From Ilyobacter polytropus DSM 2926 (GTDB taxonomy: Bacteria > Fusobacteriota > Fusobacteriia > Fusobacteriales > Fusobacteriaceae): a DNA stretch of 64,000 nt. Below are positions 53,789 to 62,422 of the stretch, one piece after another; position 1 is the stretch's first letter, and every line of letters begins with the position of its first letter. The stretch covers positions 310,001 to 374,000 of the forward strand of contig NC_014632.1 of the NCBI RefSeq assembly GCF_000165505.1, in the 5' to 3' direction. The translations under genes were made by a program, and so were the position numbers. The notes below the pieces were generated by a model that saw nothing but the letters and a program-made list of their open reading frames with translations, made no database searches and was not told the DNA's origin.

Positions 53789-55303
53789 ATGGATACTTCT
53801 TTATTAATTGAAGCGTTGAAAACGATATTTATGCCTACTAACTTCCTGTTGGTTTTGGCCGGTATGACTTTGGGGGTATTTTTCGGAGCCCTACCTGGAA
53901 TCAGTTCATCAATGGGTATTGTTCTTATGATACCATTTACTTACTACATGGGGATAATCCCGTCAATAGTTCTTCTTGTTGCTTTATATGCTGGATCTGC
54001 CTATGGTGGTTCTATAACGGCTATATTATTTAATACTCCTGGAACAGCGGAATCTGTTGCCACAACATTTGACGGATATCCAATGGCACAACAGGGAAAA
54101 GCAGGTAAGGCACTTGGCCTTGCAATGTCAGGATCTGCAATTGGTGGAATTTTCTCAGTGTTGGTAATGCTTTTACTAGCACCACTACTATCAAAAATTG
54201 CACTTAAAATACAAAGTGCTGAGTACTTTGCATTGACACTACTAGGAATCGCATGTATATCTTCAGTTGGTTCAAAAAATCTTTCTAAAGCTTTGGTAAC
54301 AGGGTTATTGGGTATAATAATCGCAATGGTTGGAATGGACCCTATGACTGGAGTTTCAAGACTTACATTTGGACAAATTAACTTTTTAAATGGTATAGAG
54401 TATATACCTATCATGATCGGTTCATTTGCCATGGCTGAGGTTTTCAAACAGGTTATAAATAGAAAAAGCGAAGAAAAAACTATGGATATGGGCGACAGTG
54501 TATCTATGGAAAGTATCAAGCTAAAAGATCTTCTTGTGTATAAAGTTACTATTATAAAATCTGCAATAATTGGAACAGCAGTTGGAATACTTCCTGGTAC
54601 AGGTGGATCAATAGCATCTATCGTTAGTTACGGTGAAGCGGCTCGTTCTAGAAAAGATAAGGCAAGATTTGGAAATGGAGCCGAAGAGGGAGTGTTAGCA
54701 CCTGAGACAGCAAACAACGCCGCTGGTGGAGGGGCAATGATACCTACTCTTGTACTTGGGATACCAGGATCTCCGACTACGGCAATCATCCTAGCTGCAC
54801 TTGTTCTCCAAGGCTTACAGCCTGGTCCTCAGCTAATGACAGAGCAGCCATTGTTATTATACTGCATCTTCTTCTCGATGCTTATTGCAAGTACTGTTGT
54901 GTTCCTTTCAGGAAGATACGCAGTAAAAGCATTTGCTGCAGTATTAAAACTTCCTTATGGAATCATAGCACCTATGATCGTTATGTTCTCAATTATCGGG
55001 GCCTATGCAAGATCTAACGATATGTTCCAGATCTGGGTAATGCTTACATTTGGTGTATTTGGTTATTTCATGAAGAAATACCAGTTCTCTGCAGCATCAC
55101 TTATCCTTGGAATCGTACTTGGTAACATGATGGAAGAGAGCTTCAGAAGACAACTTCTTATTTCAAATGGAAGTTATATGTCATTCTTACAAAGACCAAT
55201 AGCAGTTGCAATATTTATAGCAGTAGCCTTTGTTCTTTTCTTCCCTATAGTTGCTGGTATGATGGAAAAGAAAAAAGCTACAGCAGCTGCACAGAATTTA
55301 TAA
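53789..55303 (+). CDS. tctA: TctA-family large permease subunit (set 3)
   Basis: 504 residues. Motifs: GALPGISSSMGIVLMIPFTY, GGSITAILFNTPGTAESVA, ILPGTGGSIASIVSYGEA, APETANNAAGGGAMIPT and LGIPGSPTTAIILAAL. These differ from sets 1 and 2 (LPGLGPATG, SILINTPGDG), placing set 3 in another branch, in line with its divergent TctC. Confidence 0.92.
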   Translation: MDTSLLIEALKTIFMPTNFLLVLAGMTLGVFFGALPGISSSMGIVLMIPFTYYMGIIPSIVLLVALYAGSAYGGSITAILFNTPGTAESVATTFDGYPMAQQGKAGKALGLAMSGSAIGGIFSVLVMLLLAPLLSKIALKIQSAEYFALTLLGIACISSVGSKNLSKALVTGLLGIIIAMVGMDPMTGVSRLTFGQINFLNGIEYIPIMIGSFAMAEVFKQVINRKSEEKTMDMGDSVSMESIKLKDLLVYKVTIIKSAIIGTAVGILPGTGGSIASIVSYGEAARSRKDKARFGNGAEEGVLAPETANNAAGGGAMIPTLVLGIPGSPTTAIILAALVLQGLQPGPQLMTEQPLLLYCIFFSMLIASTVVFLSGRYAVKAFAAVLKLPYGIIAPMIVMFSIIGAYARSNDMFQIWVMLTFGVFGYFMKKYQFSAASLILGIVLGNMMEESFRRQLLISNGSYMSFLQRPIAVAIFIAVAFVLFFPIVAGMMEKKKATAAAQNL

Positions 55304-55395
55304 AATTTTAAAGATATTTATCAACGGATACTACAAATCCATTTTTAGAATAGTGGCAAATTACATTTTTCCTCCCGGAATGCTACTAGAAACAG

Positions 55396-55433
55396 GAAGG
55401 CTCTCTGAATGCAAACTTTAGAGAGCCTTCTTT
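55396..55433 (+). terminator. Terminator of prpF-tctCBA
   Basis: GAAGGCTCTCT / AGAGAGCCTTC, 11 bp, 13-base loop, short T-run. The rest of 55304-55652 shows no gene. Confidence 0.82.
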
Positions 55434-55652
55434 AAACATTATCAAATATCTATTTTAACTTTATTGTATTTTAGTGTTAAAATGAGTTACAGGGGTAGCC
55501 CATCTGTTTGTCACATTTAAATATTTTAAATTGATTAGTGGATGCTGTGTTGTGATTACTTTTGAAGTCATAGAAAGCATAAATTTTTTCTAGAGGCAGT
55601 AAGCTAAAATAATAAGGAAAAAATTTTAATTTTTGAAATACGAGGTGTTAAA

Positions 55653-58067
55653 ATGAGTTTTATAAGAGAAATTATAAAGTATAAAAAATCTATATTGATA
55701 TTTTTTACAGGTTTGATATTCGCTGTCTCACTGGCCTTTACAATTTTGAAAAACTATAAAGATTTGAGAGATGCACTGGTTCTAAATGAGCAGAAACACC
55801 TTTTGACAATTGCAGATACAACTGCAAAAAGTATAGAGTCATATTTCCTAGAAGAAGAGAGATCAATGAGAATTCTTGCCCGGGATACTGGTTTTTTGAG
55901 AGATTTTGAGTATTTGAAAGATAAGGATGAAAGATATTTAGGGGAATCTCTTAAGATATATTATAAAATAGGGGCCCCTAGAATTAAGTCCATACAACTA
56001 TTGGATTTTAAAGGAATAATCTTAGACGAGTATCCCACTAAATCTAAAGATAATATATCAAAAGATATCTCAGATTTAAAAGATGTAAAAAAAATAATAA
56101 AAAATAAAGAGCAAGTATTAAGTTCAGTTTATTTTGAAAATAGAGACCCATTTATATACATATTGCAGCCAATATTTAATCGAGGGAAGTTTCAGGGGAT
56201 TATAAGGTGCAAACTGAGTATAGACAATATATATAAAAGATTTATAGAGAATATAAGATCTGGTAGTAAAGGGTATGCCTCTGTAAAAACTAAAGATGGA
56301 ATTTTTTTGATGCATCCTAAGAAAAGTCAGATCAGTGGCCATGTAATGCAGCTAAGAAAGTCCAAATATCCAAATTATGATTGGTCTGAGCTAGAAAAAC
56401 TTTTTGAAAAGCAAAGATCTGGAGAAAAGGGAGTGGAGATTTATCGTTCTGTATGGGTTACAGATGACGACTCTAAGATGGTTAAGAAATTCAACGGATA
56501 TTCTCAGGCTTATATAGGAGATACATTTTGGATAGTAACAGTCGCTTCTGATTATGATGAGGTAGTTAAAATTATCAAAAAAAATTATTATTATACAGTG
56601 GCAATAGCGACACTTATTGTACTTAGTATAAGTTTACTGGCTGCATATATATACAGCATAAGGGAGAAAAAGGCTAAGCTAGAGATGAAATCTTTGCATT
56701 TAAATGAGGTGAAAAAACTAAACAGCGAATTAGAAGAAGATATAGAGAAAAGAAAATTATTGGCAAAAGAACTTGTCAAATCAAAAAATAAATATGAGGC
56801 GATGTTTAACAGCATCAATGACTGTGTATTTGTGGCAGACTTTGAGAACAACTCTTTTGAAGATATAGTTGAGGTAAATGAAAAAGTTTATAAGAGGCTG
56901 AAGTATACACGAGAAGAACTTTTAAAAATGAAATACTCTGATATAGATGTAGGTTTATCAGTGAATGAAGGAAAAAAGATACTAGAAAAGATGTTAGACA
57001 AGAGATCTGTAATGTATGAAACGGAAATAAAGACAAAGTTTAACAAAAAAATCCCCGTAGAAGTAAGTGGTAGACTATTTAAAATGGAAAATAAATACAG
57101 GGCAATCTTAATATCTAGAGATATTACCTTGAGGAAAATCCAAGAGGAAACAGTAAAAAGAAGTGAGGCCAGATTTTTTAATATCGTAAATAAGTTAGCA
57201 AGTGATATAGAAGGAGAAAATTCAGATACAACTAAAATAAAACTTGGAAAAGATATTAATAACCAAAAGATACTTTTAAAGCTTGAAAAAATAAATATTG
57301 AACTGGAAAAAATGTTTAAAAAAGAGATGGACGAGAACAAAAAGAAAGAGGCACTCATGATCTATCAGTCAAGATATGCAGCTATGGGAGAGATGGTAGG
57401 GAATATAGCTCACCAGTGGAGACAGCCTTTAAGTTCATTATCTCTTATAATCTCAAATATAGAGGATTCTTTCTTTTACGGAGACGTTGATAAAGAGGAT
57501 GTGGAATCTCTTTTTAAAAAATCTAGAATGCTTATAAATAAAATGTCTGAGACTATAGATGATTTTAGATATTTCTTTAAACCAAAAACAAATAAAGAAG
57601 AATTTCATGTAAAAAATGTCGTAACATCTACAGTAGAATTATTTAACGAAAGAATGCGATATAACGGTATAGAGTGCAATGTAGAAACAGAGAATGATGT
57701 GAAGATATGGGGGTATCCAAATCAATTGTCCCAGGTAATATTGAATTTTATAAATAATGCCGTAGATGCCCTGCTAGAAAATCGAGAAAAGGAAAGAAAA
57801 ATTGATATATTGATATCAGAAGAAAAAAACAGTGCTATTGTTGAAGTCCAAGATAACGGAGGAGGAATACCTGAAGGGGTAATGGAAAAGATATTTGAAC
57901 CATATTATTCCACCAAAGAGAAAAAAAATGGGACAGGTATAGGACTTTACATGTCACAAATGATAGTGGAAAAGAATTTTGACGGAAAAATATATGTGAT
58001 AAATAAAAATAACGGAGCGTGTATGAAGATAATTATTCCTATGGGTGGTGAAAATGAAAATGCTTGA
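55653..58067 (+). CDS. Sensor histidine kinase with dCache and PAS domains
   Basis: 804 residues. Membrane helix about 12-33, extracytoplasmic dCache region to about 305, second helix about 312-335, coiled coil, PAS domain about 380-490 (EAMFNSINDCVFVADF), another coiled stretch, H-box GNIAHQWRQPL with His587, N-box NFINNAVDALL, G1 DNGGGIPEG, G2 GTGIGLYMSQM. No receiver, unlike the two hybrid kinases. The extracellular part resembles theirs (KGYASVKTKDGIFLMHP against FGYAVVKDSTGKILMHP), so all three may sense related acids. Overlaps the response regulator by 8-23 bases depending on its start. Confidence 0.93.
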   Translation: MSFIREIIKYKKSILIFFTGLIFAVSLAFTILKNYKDLRDALVLNEQKHLLTIADTTAKSIESYFLEEERSMRILARDTGFLRDFEYLKDKDERYLGESLKIYYKIGAPRIKSIQLLDFKGIILDEYPTKSKDNISKDISDLKDVKKIIKNKEQVLSSVYFENRDPFIYILQPIFNRGKFQGIIRCKLSIDNIYKRFIENIRSGSKGYASVKTKDGIFLMHPKKSQISGHVMQLRKSKYPNYDWSELEKLFEKQRSGEKGVEIYRSVWVTDDDSKMVKKFNGYSQAYIGDTFWIVTVASDYDEVVKIIKKNYYYTVAIATLIVLSISLLAAYIYSIREKKAKLEMKSLHLNEVKKLNSELEEDIEKRKLLAKELVKSKNKYEAMFNSINDCVFVADFENNSFEDIVEVNEKVYKRLKYTREELLKMKYSDIDVGLSVNEGKKILEKMLDKRSVMYETEIKTKFNKKIPVEVSGRLFKMENKYRAILISRDITLRKIQEETVKRSEARFFNIVNKLASDIEGENSDTTKIKLGKDINNQKILLKLEKINIELEKMFKKEMDENKKKEALMIYQSRYAAMGEMVGNIAHQWRQPLSSLSLIISNIEDSFFYGDVDKEDVESLFKKSRMLINKMSETIDDFRYFFKPKTNKEEFHVKNVVTSTVELFNERMRYNGIECNVETENDVKIWGYPNQLSQVILNFINNAVDALLENREKERKIDILISEEKNSAIVEVQDNGGGIPEGVMEKIFEPYYSTKEKKNGTGIGLYMSQMIVEKNFDGKIYVINKNNGACMKIIIPMGGENENA

Positions 58068-58833
58068 TAAAACAAATTTACTTATTAAATACAAGGTTCT
58101 CTATGTGGAAGATGACGAGATGCAGAGAGAAAATCTCAAGATATTTTTAAAGAGAAGAGTTGGAAAACTTTACATGGCAGAAAATGGGAAAGAGGGCTTG
58201 AAAGTTTTTGAAGAGCAGAATCCAGACATAATAATAACAGACCTTAAGATGCCTATAATGGACGGGATAGAGATGAGTAAGAAAATCCGAGAAAAAAATA
58301 AAAAATCCGGGATAGTGATAACAACTGCCTTTTCTGATGTGGAAACTGTTCTAAGTGCCATGGATGTCGGTATAGACAAGTATATACTTAAACCTGTTGA
58401 CACAGGAAAACTTATAGAGGCTATGGAAGAGATAGCCCTTCGTCTTACAGGGGAAGAGTCTGGAAATCTTGTGTTGGACGATAAGATAATATCTGACAAA
58501 AAAGAAAAACTAGAATATGAGAGTAAGATACAGATAAAAATAGCTTATTTTATAAAAAGTAACACTGGGAAAGGTCCTAAATCTGTAAAAGCCTTTATAA
58601 AGGGCAGCCTGATAGAGATAGAGGCCAATGATCCACTTACTATCTATGAGAAAAAACTTCTGGAACAAAGTAAGAACAAAAGCCTTGTAAATTTTAGTAG
58701 AGAGGCATTTTATAATGACAGGAAGAATGAGATCGAAAAAATAATTTTTGAAATATTAGGAGTAAAAGGCAACCTAGAAAGAGTGACCATAGATTTTAAA
58801 AATAACAGAGACATACTGGTTATTTCTGTTTAA
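58054..58833 (+). CDS. Response regulator: receiver fused to DUF2294 (MpsC-like) domain
   Basis: About 259 residues from ATG 58054 (ATG 58060 and GTG 58045 are also possible; the start overlaps the kinase). Receiver with EDDE pocket, phospho-acceptor in IITDLKMP (Asp63), Lys113 in LKPVDT. The C-terminal 100 residues are not a DNA-binding domain: SKIQIKIAYFIKSNTGKGPK, SVKAFIKGSLIEIEAND, LTIYEKKLLEQ and the end fit DUF2294 (PF10057). The output is therefore probably protein-protein or membrane-related rather than transcriptional. Upstream kinase is its obvious partner. Confidence 0.82.
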   Translation: MKMLDKTNLLIKYKVLYVEDDEMQRENLKIFLKRRVGKLYMAENGKEGLKVFEEQNPDIIITDLKMPIMDGIEMSKKIREKNKKSGIVITTAFSDVETVLSAMDVGIDKYILKPVDTGKLIEAMEEIALRLTGEESGNLVLDDKIISDKKEKLEYESKIQIKIAYFIKSNTGKGPKSVKAFIKGSLIEIEANDPLTIYEKKLLEQSKNKSLVNFSREAFYNDRKNEIEKIIFEILGVKGNLERVTIDFKNNRDILVISV

Positions 58834-58836
58834 ATC

Positions 58837-58870
58837 AAAAAGACCTTCTAGCATCTAAGAAGGTCTTTTT
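58837..58870. terminator. Terminator of the two-component operon
   Basis: AAAAAGACCTTCT / AGAAGGTCTTTTT, 13-bp perfect stem. Confidence 0.93.
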
Positions 58871-58921
58871 AATTGGAATTTAAGAATTATAGTATATTTT
58901 AATCTAAGGTGTTTTTTTTTT

Positions 58922-59400
58922 AAAATTAGAGTATTGAATTTATCCAAAAGCTCCTGTTACTTTCTTTGCTTGCCCAAAGTACCCCAAGGGCATTTCCTCC
59001 CTTCGGTCAGGGCAAAAGTAACCAAAGAAAAGGCACCCAATTAAAACTAATGAAACTTGTAAAAATAAATTTTACAAGAACTAGAAAATATATTCGTTTT
59101 ACTCATTATTTTCTAAGTCAAATCACTTCTGAACTAACTTTCTATTGAAATATAGTCGGTAAACCTCCTTATTTCAATGAAAGTGGATTTCACAAGATGA
59201 TTTCTTAACGGTATTTTTTAAAGGGGAAAGTAGTCTGAAAATTAAAATATTTTTATTTTCACTCTGTGCAACATACACTTTTATGATGCTCTGTGGTCAA
59301 AAAGTTTTATCTTTATTCGTCTTAATTTTTTTGCCTTTTATAGGTTTTCATTCGTGACAAAATCTTTTGACTTTAATATTCTTGTAAATTTAGTAATTTG
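58922..59400 (-). repeat. Dispersed intergenic repeat, copy 2 (inverted)
   Basis: About 480 bases, reverse complement of 21548-21928 with two extra pieces: about 33 bases inside the GTTACTTT hairpin loop, and about 70 bases between the TTCAGAAG and GGGTGCC blocks, the latter including a 9-bp hairpin CTTGTAAAA / TTTTACAAG at 59056-59078. A 60-codon frame at 58966 inside it is not a gene. Fills the 679-base spacer between the two-component operon and pgeF. Confidence 0.85.
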
Positions 59401-59512
59401 TAGAGAAATATTTTAAGTGGCAACTTAAGATATTTTAATTAATAGTTTGGATAGAGGAAAGTTGTTCTGATATTATATATAAATAATAAGAGGACAAAAA
59501 GGAGAAAAAATT

Positions 59513-60259
59513 ATGTATGTAAAGCATAATGAGTATTTTGAGATAGAAGAATTTGAAAATAAGGGGATAAAAGCTATATTTACAGGGAAAAAATCCGGAG
59601 ATGTAAAGGAGAATTTTTTTCTGTCACCTGAAAAAGAAAAAAATATAGAGGAATTTATGAAAAAATTTTCTATAGAGGGAAAAAAACTCGTGGCTGCAAA
59701 ACAGACACACTCTAAAAACATAGCAGATATCAAAGATGAAAGTCCCCTATACTTTGATAATGTAGACGGTTTTATAACTGCTAGAAGAGATGTTGTCCTT
59801 TTTACAGTCCATGCAGACTGCCTGCCTATATATTTTTACGACATGGAAAAAAAGGTCATAGGACTATGCCACTCGGGATGGAAAGGAAGCTACCTTCAGA
59901 TAGGAGAAGAGGTTATAAAAAAAATGAAGGCAAGTTATGGGAGCTTGGAAAAAGACATCCTTGTGGGGATAGGTATAGGGGCAGGTAAATGCTGCTATCA
60001 GGTGGGAGATGAATTTTACAGGGATTTTAAGGAGAAGTTTCCCCTAGATGTTATAGAGGCTTCCTTTGAAAAAAAAGCTGATTCATGGTATTTTGACAAT
60101 GGTGAATTTAACTTTCAGATGTTCATAAAAAGAGGAATTTTAGAAAAAAACATAGTGAAAAGCCGACAGTGTACAGTTTGCAACAGAGAATTATTTTCAT
60201 ACAGAAGAGAGGGAAAGGATGCGGGACGAAATGGTGCATTTATCTACTTTAAAGATTAA
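59513..60259 (+). CDS. pgeF: Purine nucleoside phosphorylase, PgeF/YfiH (laccase-domain) family
   Basis: 248 residues, normal for the family. Metal and active-site residues: KQTHSKNI, HADCLPIYF and CHSGWKGSYLQ. Later KCCYQVGDEF, then a C-terminal CTVCNRELFSYRREGKDAGRNGAF. Cytoplasmic; acts on purine nucleosides or repairs peptidoglycan precursor errors. Its last 40 bases overlap the next gene. Confidence 0.9.
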   Translation: MYVKHNEYFEIEEFENKGIKAIFTGKKSGDVKENFFLSPEKEKNIEEFMKKFSIEGKKLVAAKQTHSKNIADIKDESPLYFDNVDGFITARRDVVLFTVHADCLPIYFYDMEKKVIGLCHSGWKGSYLQIGEEVIKKMKASYGSLEKDILVGIGIGAGKCCYQVGDEFYRDFKEKFPLDVIEASFEKKADSWYFDNGEFNFQMFIKRGILEKNIVKSRQCTVCNRELFSYRREGKDAGRNGAFIYFKD

Positions 60260-60799
60260 GGTAATTATCTTTTTTATGATAGCGGTAACAGGATGTAGCG
60301 CCTTACCTGAAGGTCGTAAGTGGGAAGACGTGAGCTTTGTGATGTATCAGACGGACAGGCTAAAGACCGGAGATATAATCGTAAAAAATAAAAAATGGGA
60401 TCCCCTTTCCTGGTACGGACATGCAGCAGTTATGATCGACGACATGAATATAGGGGATTATCCTAAGTTTGGTGTAGGATATTATGAAATTGATAGTTAT
60501 TCCTGGCTTTATGAAGAGAGAAAGGTAATGGTTTTCAGATACAAAAATTTTGATGAAAAATTCAAAGATGTTTTTTTGAAAAATTTAGAAGGTCTAAAGG
60601 ATAAGGGTTACTGGGTACCATTAAATAAAAAAACACCAAGGGTTTTTACTGTTCACAGTTTGTATGGTATCTTTACTGGAAAACGGCTAAGGATCTTGGG
60701 TATAATCTAGACCTTGATTCTGACCAGGGGATGCTAGTAATGCCTTATGATTTTATAGCTTCTCCCTATTTAGAACAGATATATTTTAGTGACAACTAG
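60219..60799 (+). pseudogene. YiiX-type permuted papain-like lipoprotein, frameshifted at A7
   Basis: The zero frame (60219-60710, 163 residues) has a lipobox-like AVTGC and the His motif WYGHAAVMI. It then loses homology after NKKTPRV and stops. From the A7 run at 60627-60633 the -1 frame continues with GFYCSQFVWYLYWKTAKDLG and LDSDQGMLVMPYDFIASPYL to a TAG at 60797, which supplies the catalytic Cys expected for the YiiX/YebB amidase fold. One missing A would restore a protein of about 193 residues. Real mutation, phase variation, programmed frameshift or sequencing error are all possible. Start overlaps pgeF. Confidence 0.82.
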
Positions 60800-60823
60800 A
60801 GGGAGAACTATCCCTCTTTTTTT
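60798..60823 (+). terminator. Terminator after the YiiX-type gene
   Basis: AGAGGGA / TCCCTCT with loop GAACTA and T-run. Its place just after the -1 frame stop, not after the zero-frame stop at 60710, supports the longer reading. Confidence 0.82.
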
Positions 60824-60836
60824 ATGGAGGTATAAA

Positions 60837-61268
60837 ATGAAAAAAATTATATTTATAATATTTTTTATTTTTTCTACTGCTCTATTTGGCCGTAACTATA
60901 CTGAACTACAGGAGTGGAGACAAAAGAAACTCCCCGTTGATATAAAGAAAGGAGTTCGGGTGGAGGTCTATGATTTTGAATCTAGACATGGTGTGAAATA
61001 TGAATACCCTGCAATAAATATAAGAGTTCACAACAGAGGAAGTTCTGCAGTAACAGATTTGGTTATCACCATATGGTTTTGGAAAAATGAAGGTGTATAT
61101 GTAAAAGAACTTGTTTTAATAGGAGAAGAAGGAGAATACAGGAAGAAATTATTTTCAGGAAAAGAGAAGTACATCCCTAGCGAGAGAAGATATTATAATT
61201 TTAAAGACATCAAATTTAAAGAGATAGAAAGATTGGAAATACAAATAACAAGGATAAAAACCAAATAA
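60837..61268 (+). CDS. Secreted/periplasmic protein of unknown function
   Basis: 143 residues: signal peptide MKKIIFIIFFIFSTALFG, then a small beta-rich domain (VRVEVYDFES, INIRVHNRGSSAVTDLVITI) like FxLYD-type or other immunoglobulin-like extracytoplasmic folds. I do not recognise the family. ATG follows GGAGG. Confidence 0.72.
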   Translation: MKKIIFIIFFIFSTALFGRNYTELQEWRQKKLPVDIKKGVRVEVYDFESRHGVKYEYPAINIRVHNRGSSAVTDLVITIWFWKNEGVYVKELVLIGEEGEYRKKLFSGKEKYIPSERRYYNFKDIKFKEIERLEIQITRIKTK

Positions 61269-61300
61269 GTGCACACTATTGGTCTAAAACATTCTAAAAC

Positions 61301-61329
61301 TTGACACAAGACATTTTTTATAGTAAAAA
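61301..61329 (+). promoter_or_regulatory. Promoter of the rbs operon
   Basis: TTGACA, 17 bases, TAAAAA. Confidence 0.6.
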
Positions 61330-61344
61330 TTAATGTAGAGTAAA

Positions 61345-61358
61345 TGTAAGGGCTTACA
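61345..61358. promoter_or_regulatory. RbsR operator 1
   Basis: TGTAAGGGCTTACA, inverted repeat of LacI-family form 17 bases before rbsR; same TGTAA-N4-TTACA form as at 62399. Confidence 0.68.
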
Positions 61359-61374
61359 AAATAGGAGGGATCCC

Positions 61375-62388
61375 ATGAAGATGTCAGATATAGCTGAAAA
61401 AGCGGGAGTTTCTATAGCTACTGTTTCAAGAGTTATAAACGAAGATAAAAATGTAAAGGACTCTACGAGGGAAAAAATCCTCAAAATAATAGAGGAGTAT
61501 GATTATACTCCTAGTGCAATAGCGAGAAACCTTTCAAGAAAAGACAATAATACTATAGGGGTAGTTGTACCTGATATATCAAATCCATATTTCTCAGAGA
61601 TGGTAGAGGGAATAAGCGAGGTGATAGACAAGGAAAATCTCAATATATTAATTTATAATACCAATGATAAGATAGAAAAAGAGCAAAAATCACTTCAGAT
61701 GCTGCTAGAACAGAGAATAAAAGGTCTAGTAATAACAGTCACCAGTGAAAGCTATGAAAAAGGTAAAAATTATCTAGATAAATTTGTAAAAGAAAAAATA
61801 CCTGTGGTTCTTGCAGACAGGGATATCAAATATTCTAGCATGGACTGTGTTTTTATAGACAATATAGGCGGGGCATACAAAGGAGTCTCGGTACTTATTG
61901 AAAATGATCATAAGGATATAGCCATTATAACCGGTCCTCTTAAATCTAAGCCAGGGAGAGACAGATTAAGAGGATACCGAAATGCTCTTTCTGAAAATGG
62001 TATAGAGGTCATAGATGAAAATATCTATGAGGGAGACTTTCAGATGGAATCAGGCTATAAATTGGGAAAAGAGATACTAAATAGAAAAAAAAGACCTACG
62101 TCGGTGTTTATATCTAATAATCAGATGACCTTAGGATTTTTTAAGGCTATGAATGAAATGAAGTTATCTACTCCAAAGGATATTGCAGTGTTATCCTTTG
62201 ATAGAGTTGAAATACTGGATATATTTGATATTAAGCTCACTACGGTATCTGCTTCAGTAAGGGAACTAGGAGTCAGATCGGCAGAAATGCTTTTAGAAAA
62301 AATAAGAAATAAAGACAAGTATATAAGCCAAAAGATGATTCTTCAGACAAACTTAGATATAAAAGGGTCTGAAAAAAAGTTGAGTTGA
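61375..62388 (+). CDS. rbsR: LacI-family ribose operon repressor
   Basis: 337 residues. HTH MSDIAEKAGVSIATVSRVIN at the start, hinge YTPSAIARNLS, then a periplasmic-binding-protein-like effector domain (IGVVVPDISNPYFSEMVEGI, FISNNQMTLGFFKAM). First gene of rbsRKDA and flanked by two matching operators, so it most likely represses itself and the operon in the absence of ribose. Confidence 0.92.
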   Translation: MKMSDIAEKAGVSIATVSRVINEDKNVKDSTREKILKIIEEYDYTPSAIARNLSRKDNNTIGVVVPDISNPYFSEMVEGISEVIDKENLNILIYNTNDKIEKEQKSLQMLLEQRIKGLVITVTSESYEKGKNYLDKFVKEKIPVVLADRDIKYSSMDCVFIDNIGGAYKGVSVLIENDHKDIAIITGPLKSKPGRDRLRGYRNALSENGIEVIDENIYEGDFQMESGYKLGKEILNRKKRPTSVFISNNQMTLGFFKAMNEMKLSTPKDIAVLSFDRVEILDIFDIKLTTVSASVRELGVRSAEMLLEKIRNKDKYISQKMILQTNLDIKGSEKKLS

Positions 62389-62398
62389 GTCAAAAGAG

Positions 62399-62412
62399 TG
62401 TAATCGATTACA
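62399..62412. promoter_or_regulatory. RbsR operator 2
   Basis: TGTAATCGATTACA, perfect 14-base palindrome between rbsR and rbsK, touching the rbsK ribosome site. A bound repressor here could block read-through. Confidence 0.65.
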
Positions 62413-62422
62413 AGGAGGTAAA

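Noticed and set aside
58966-59148. 60-codon frame inside the dispersed repeat
   Set aside because: It lies wholly in repeat copy 2, is not kept in copy 1 and shows no protein-like features.
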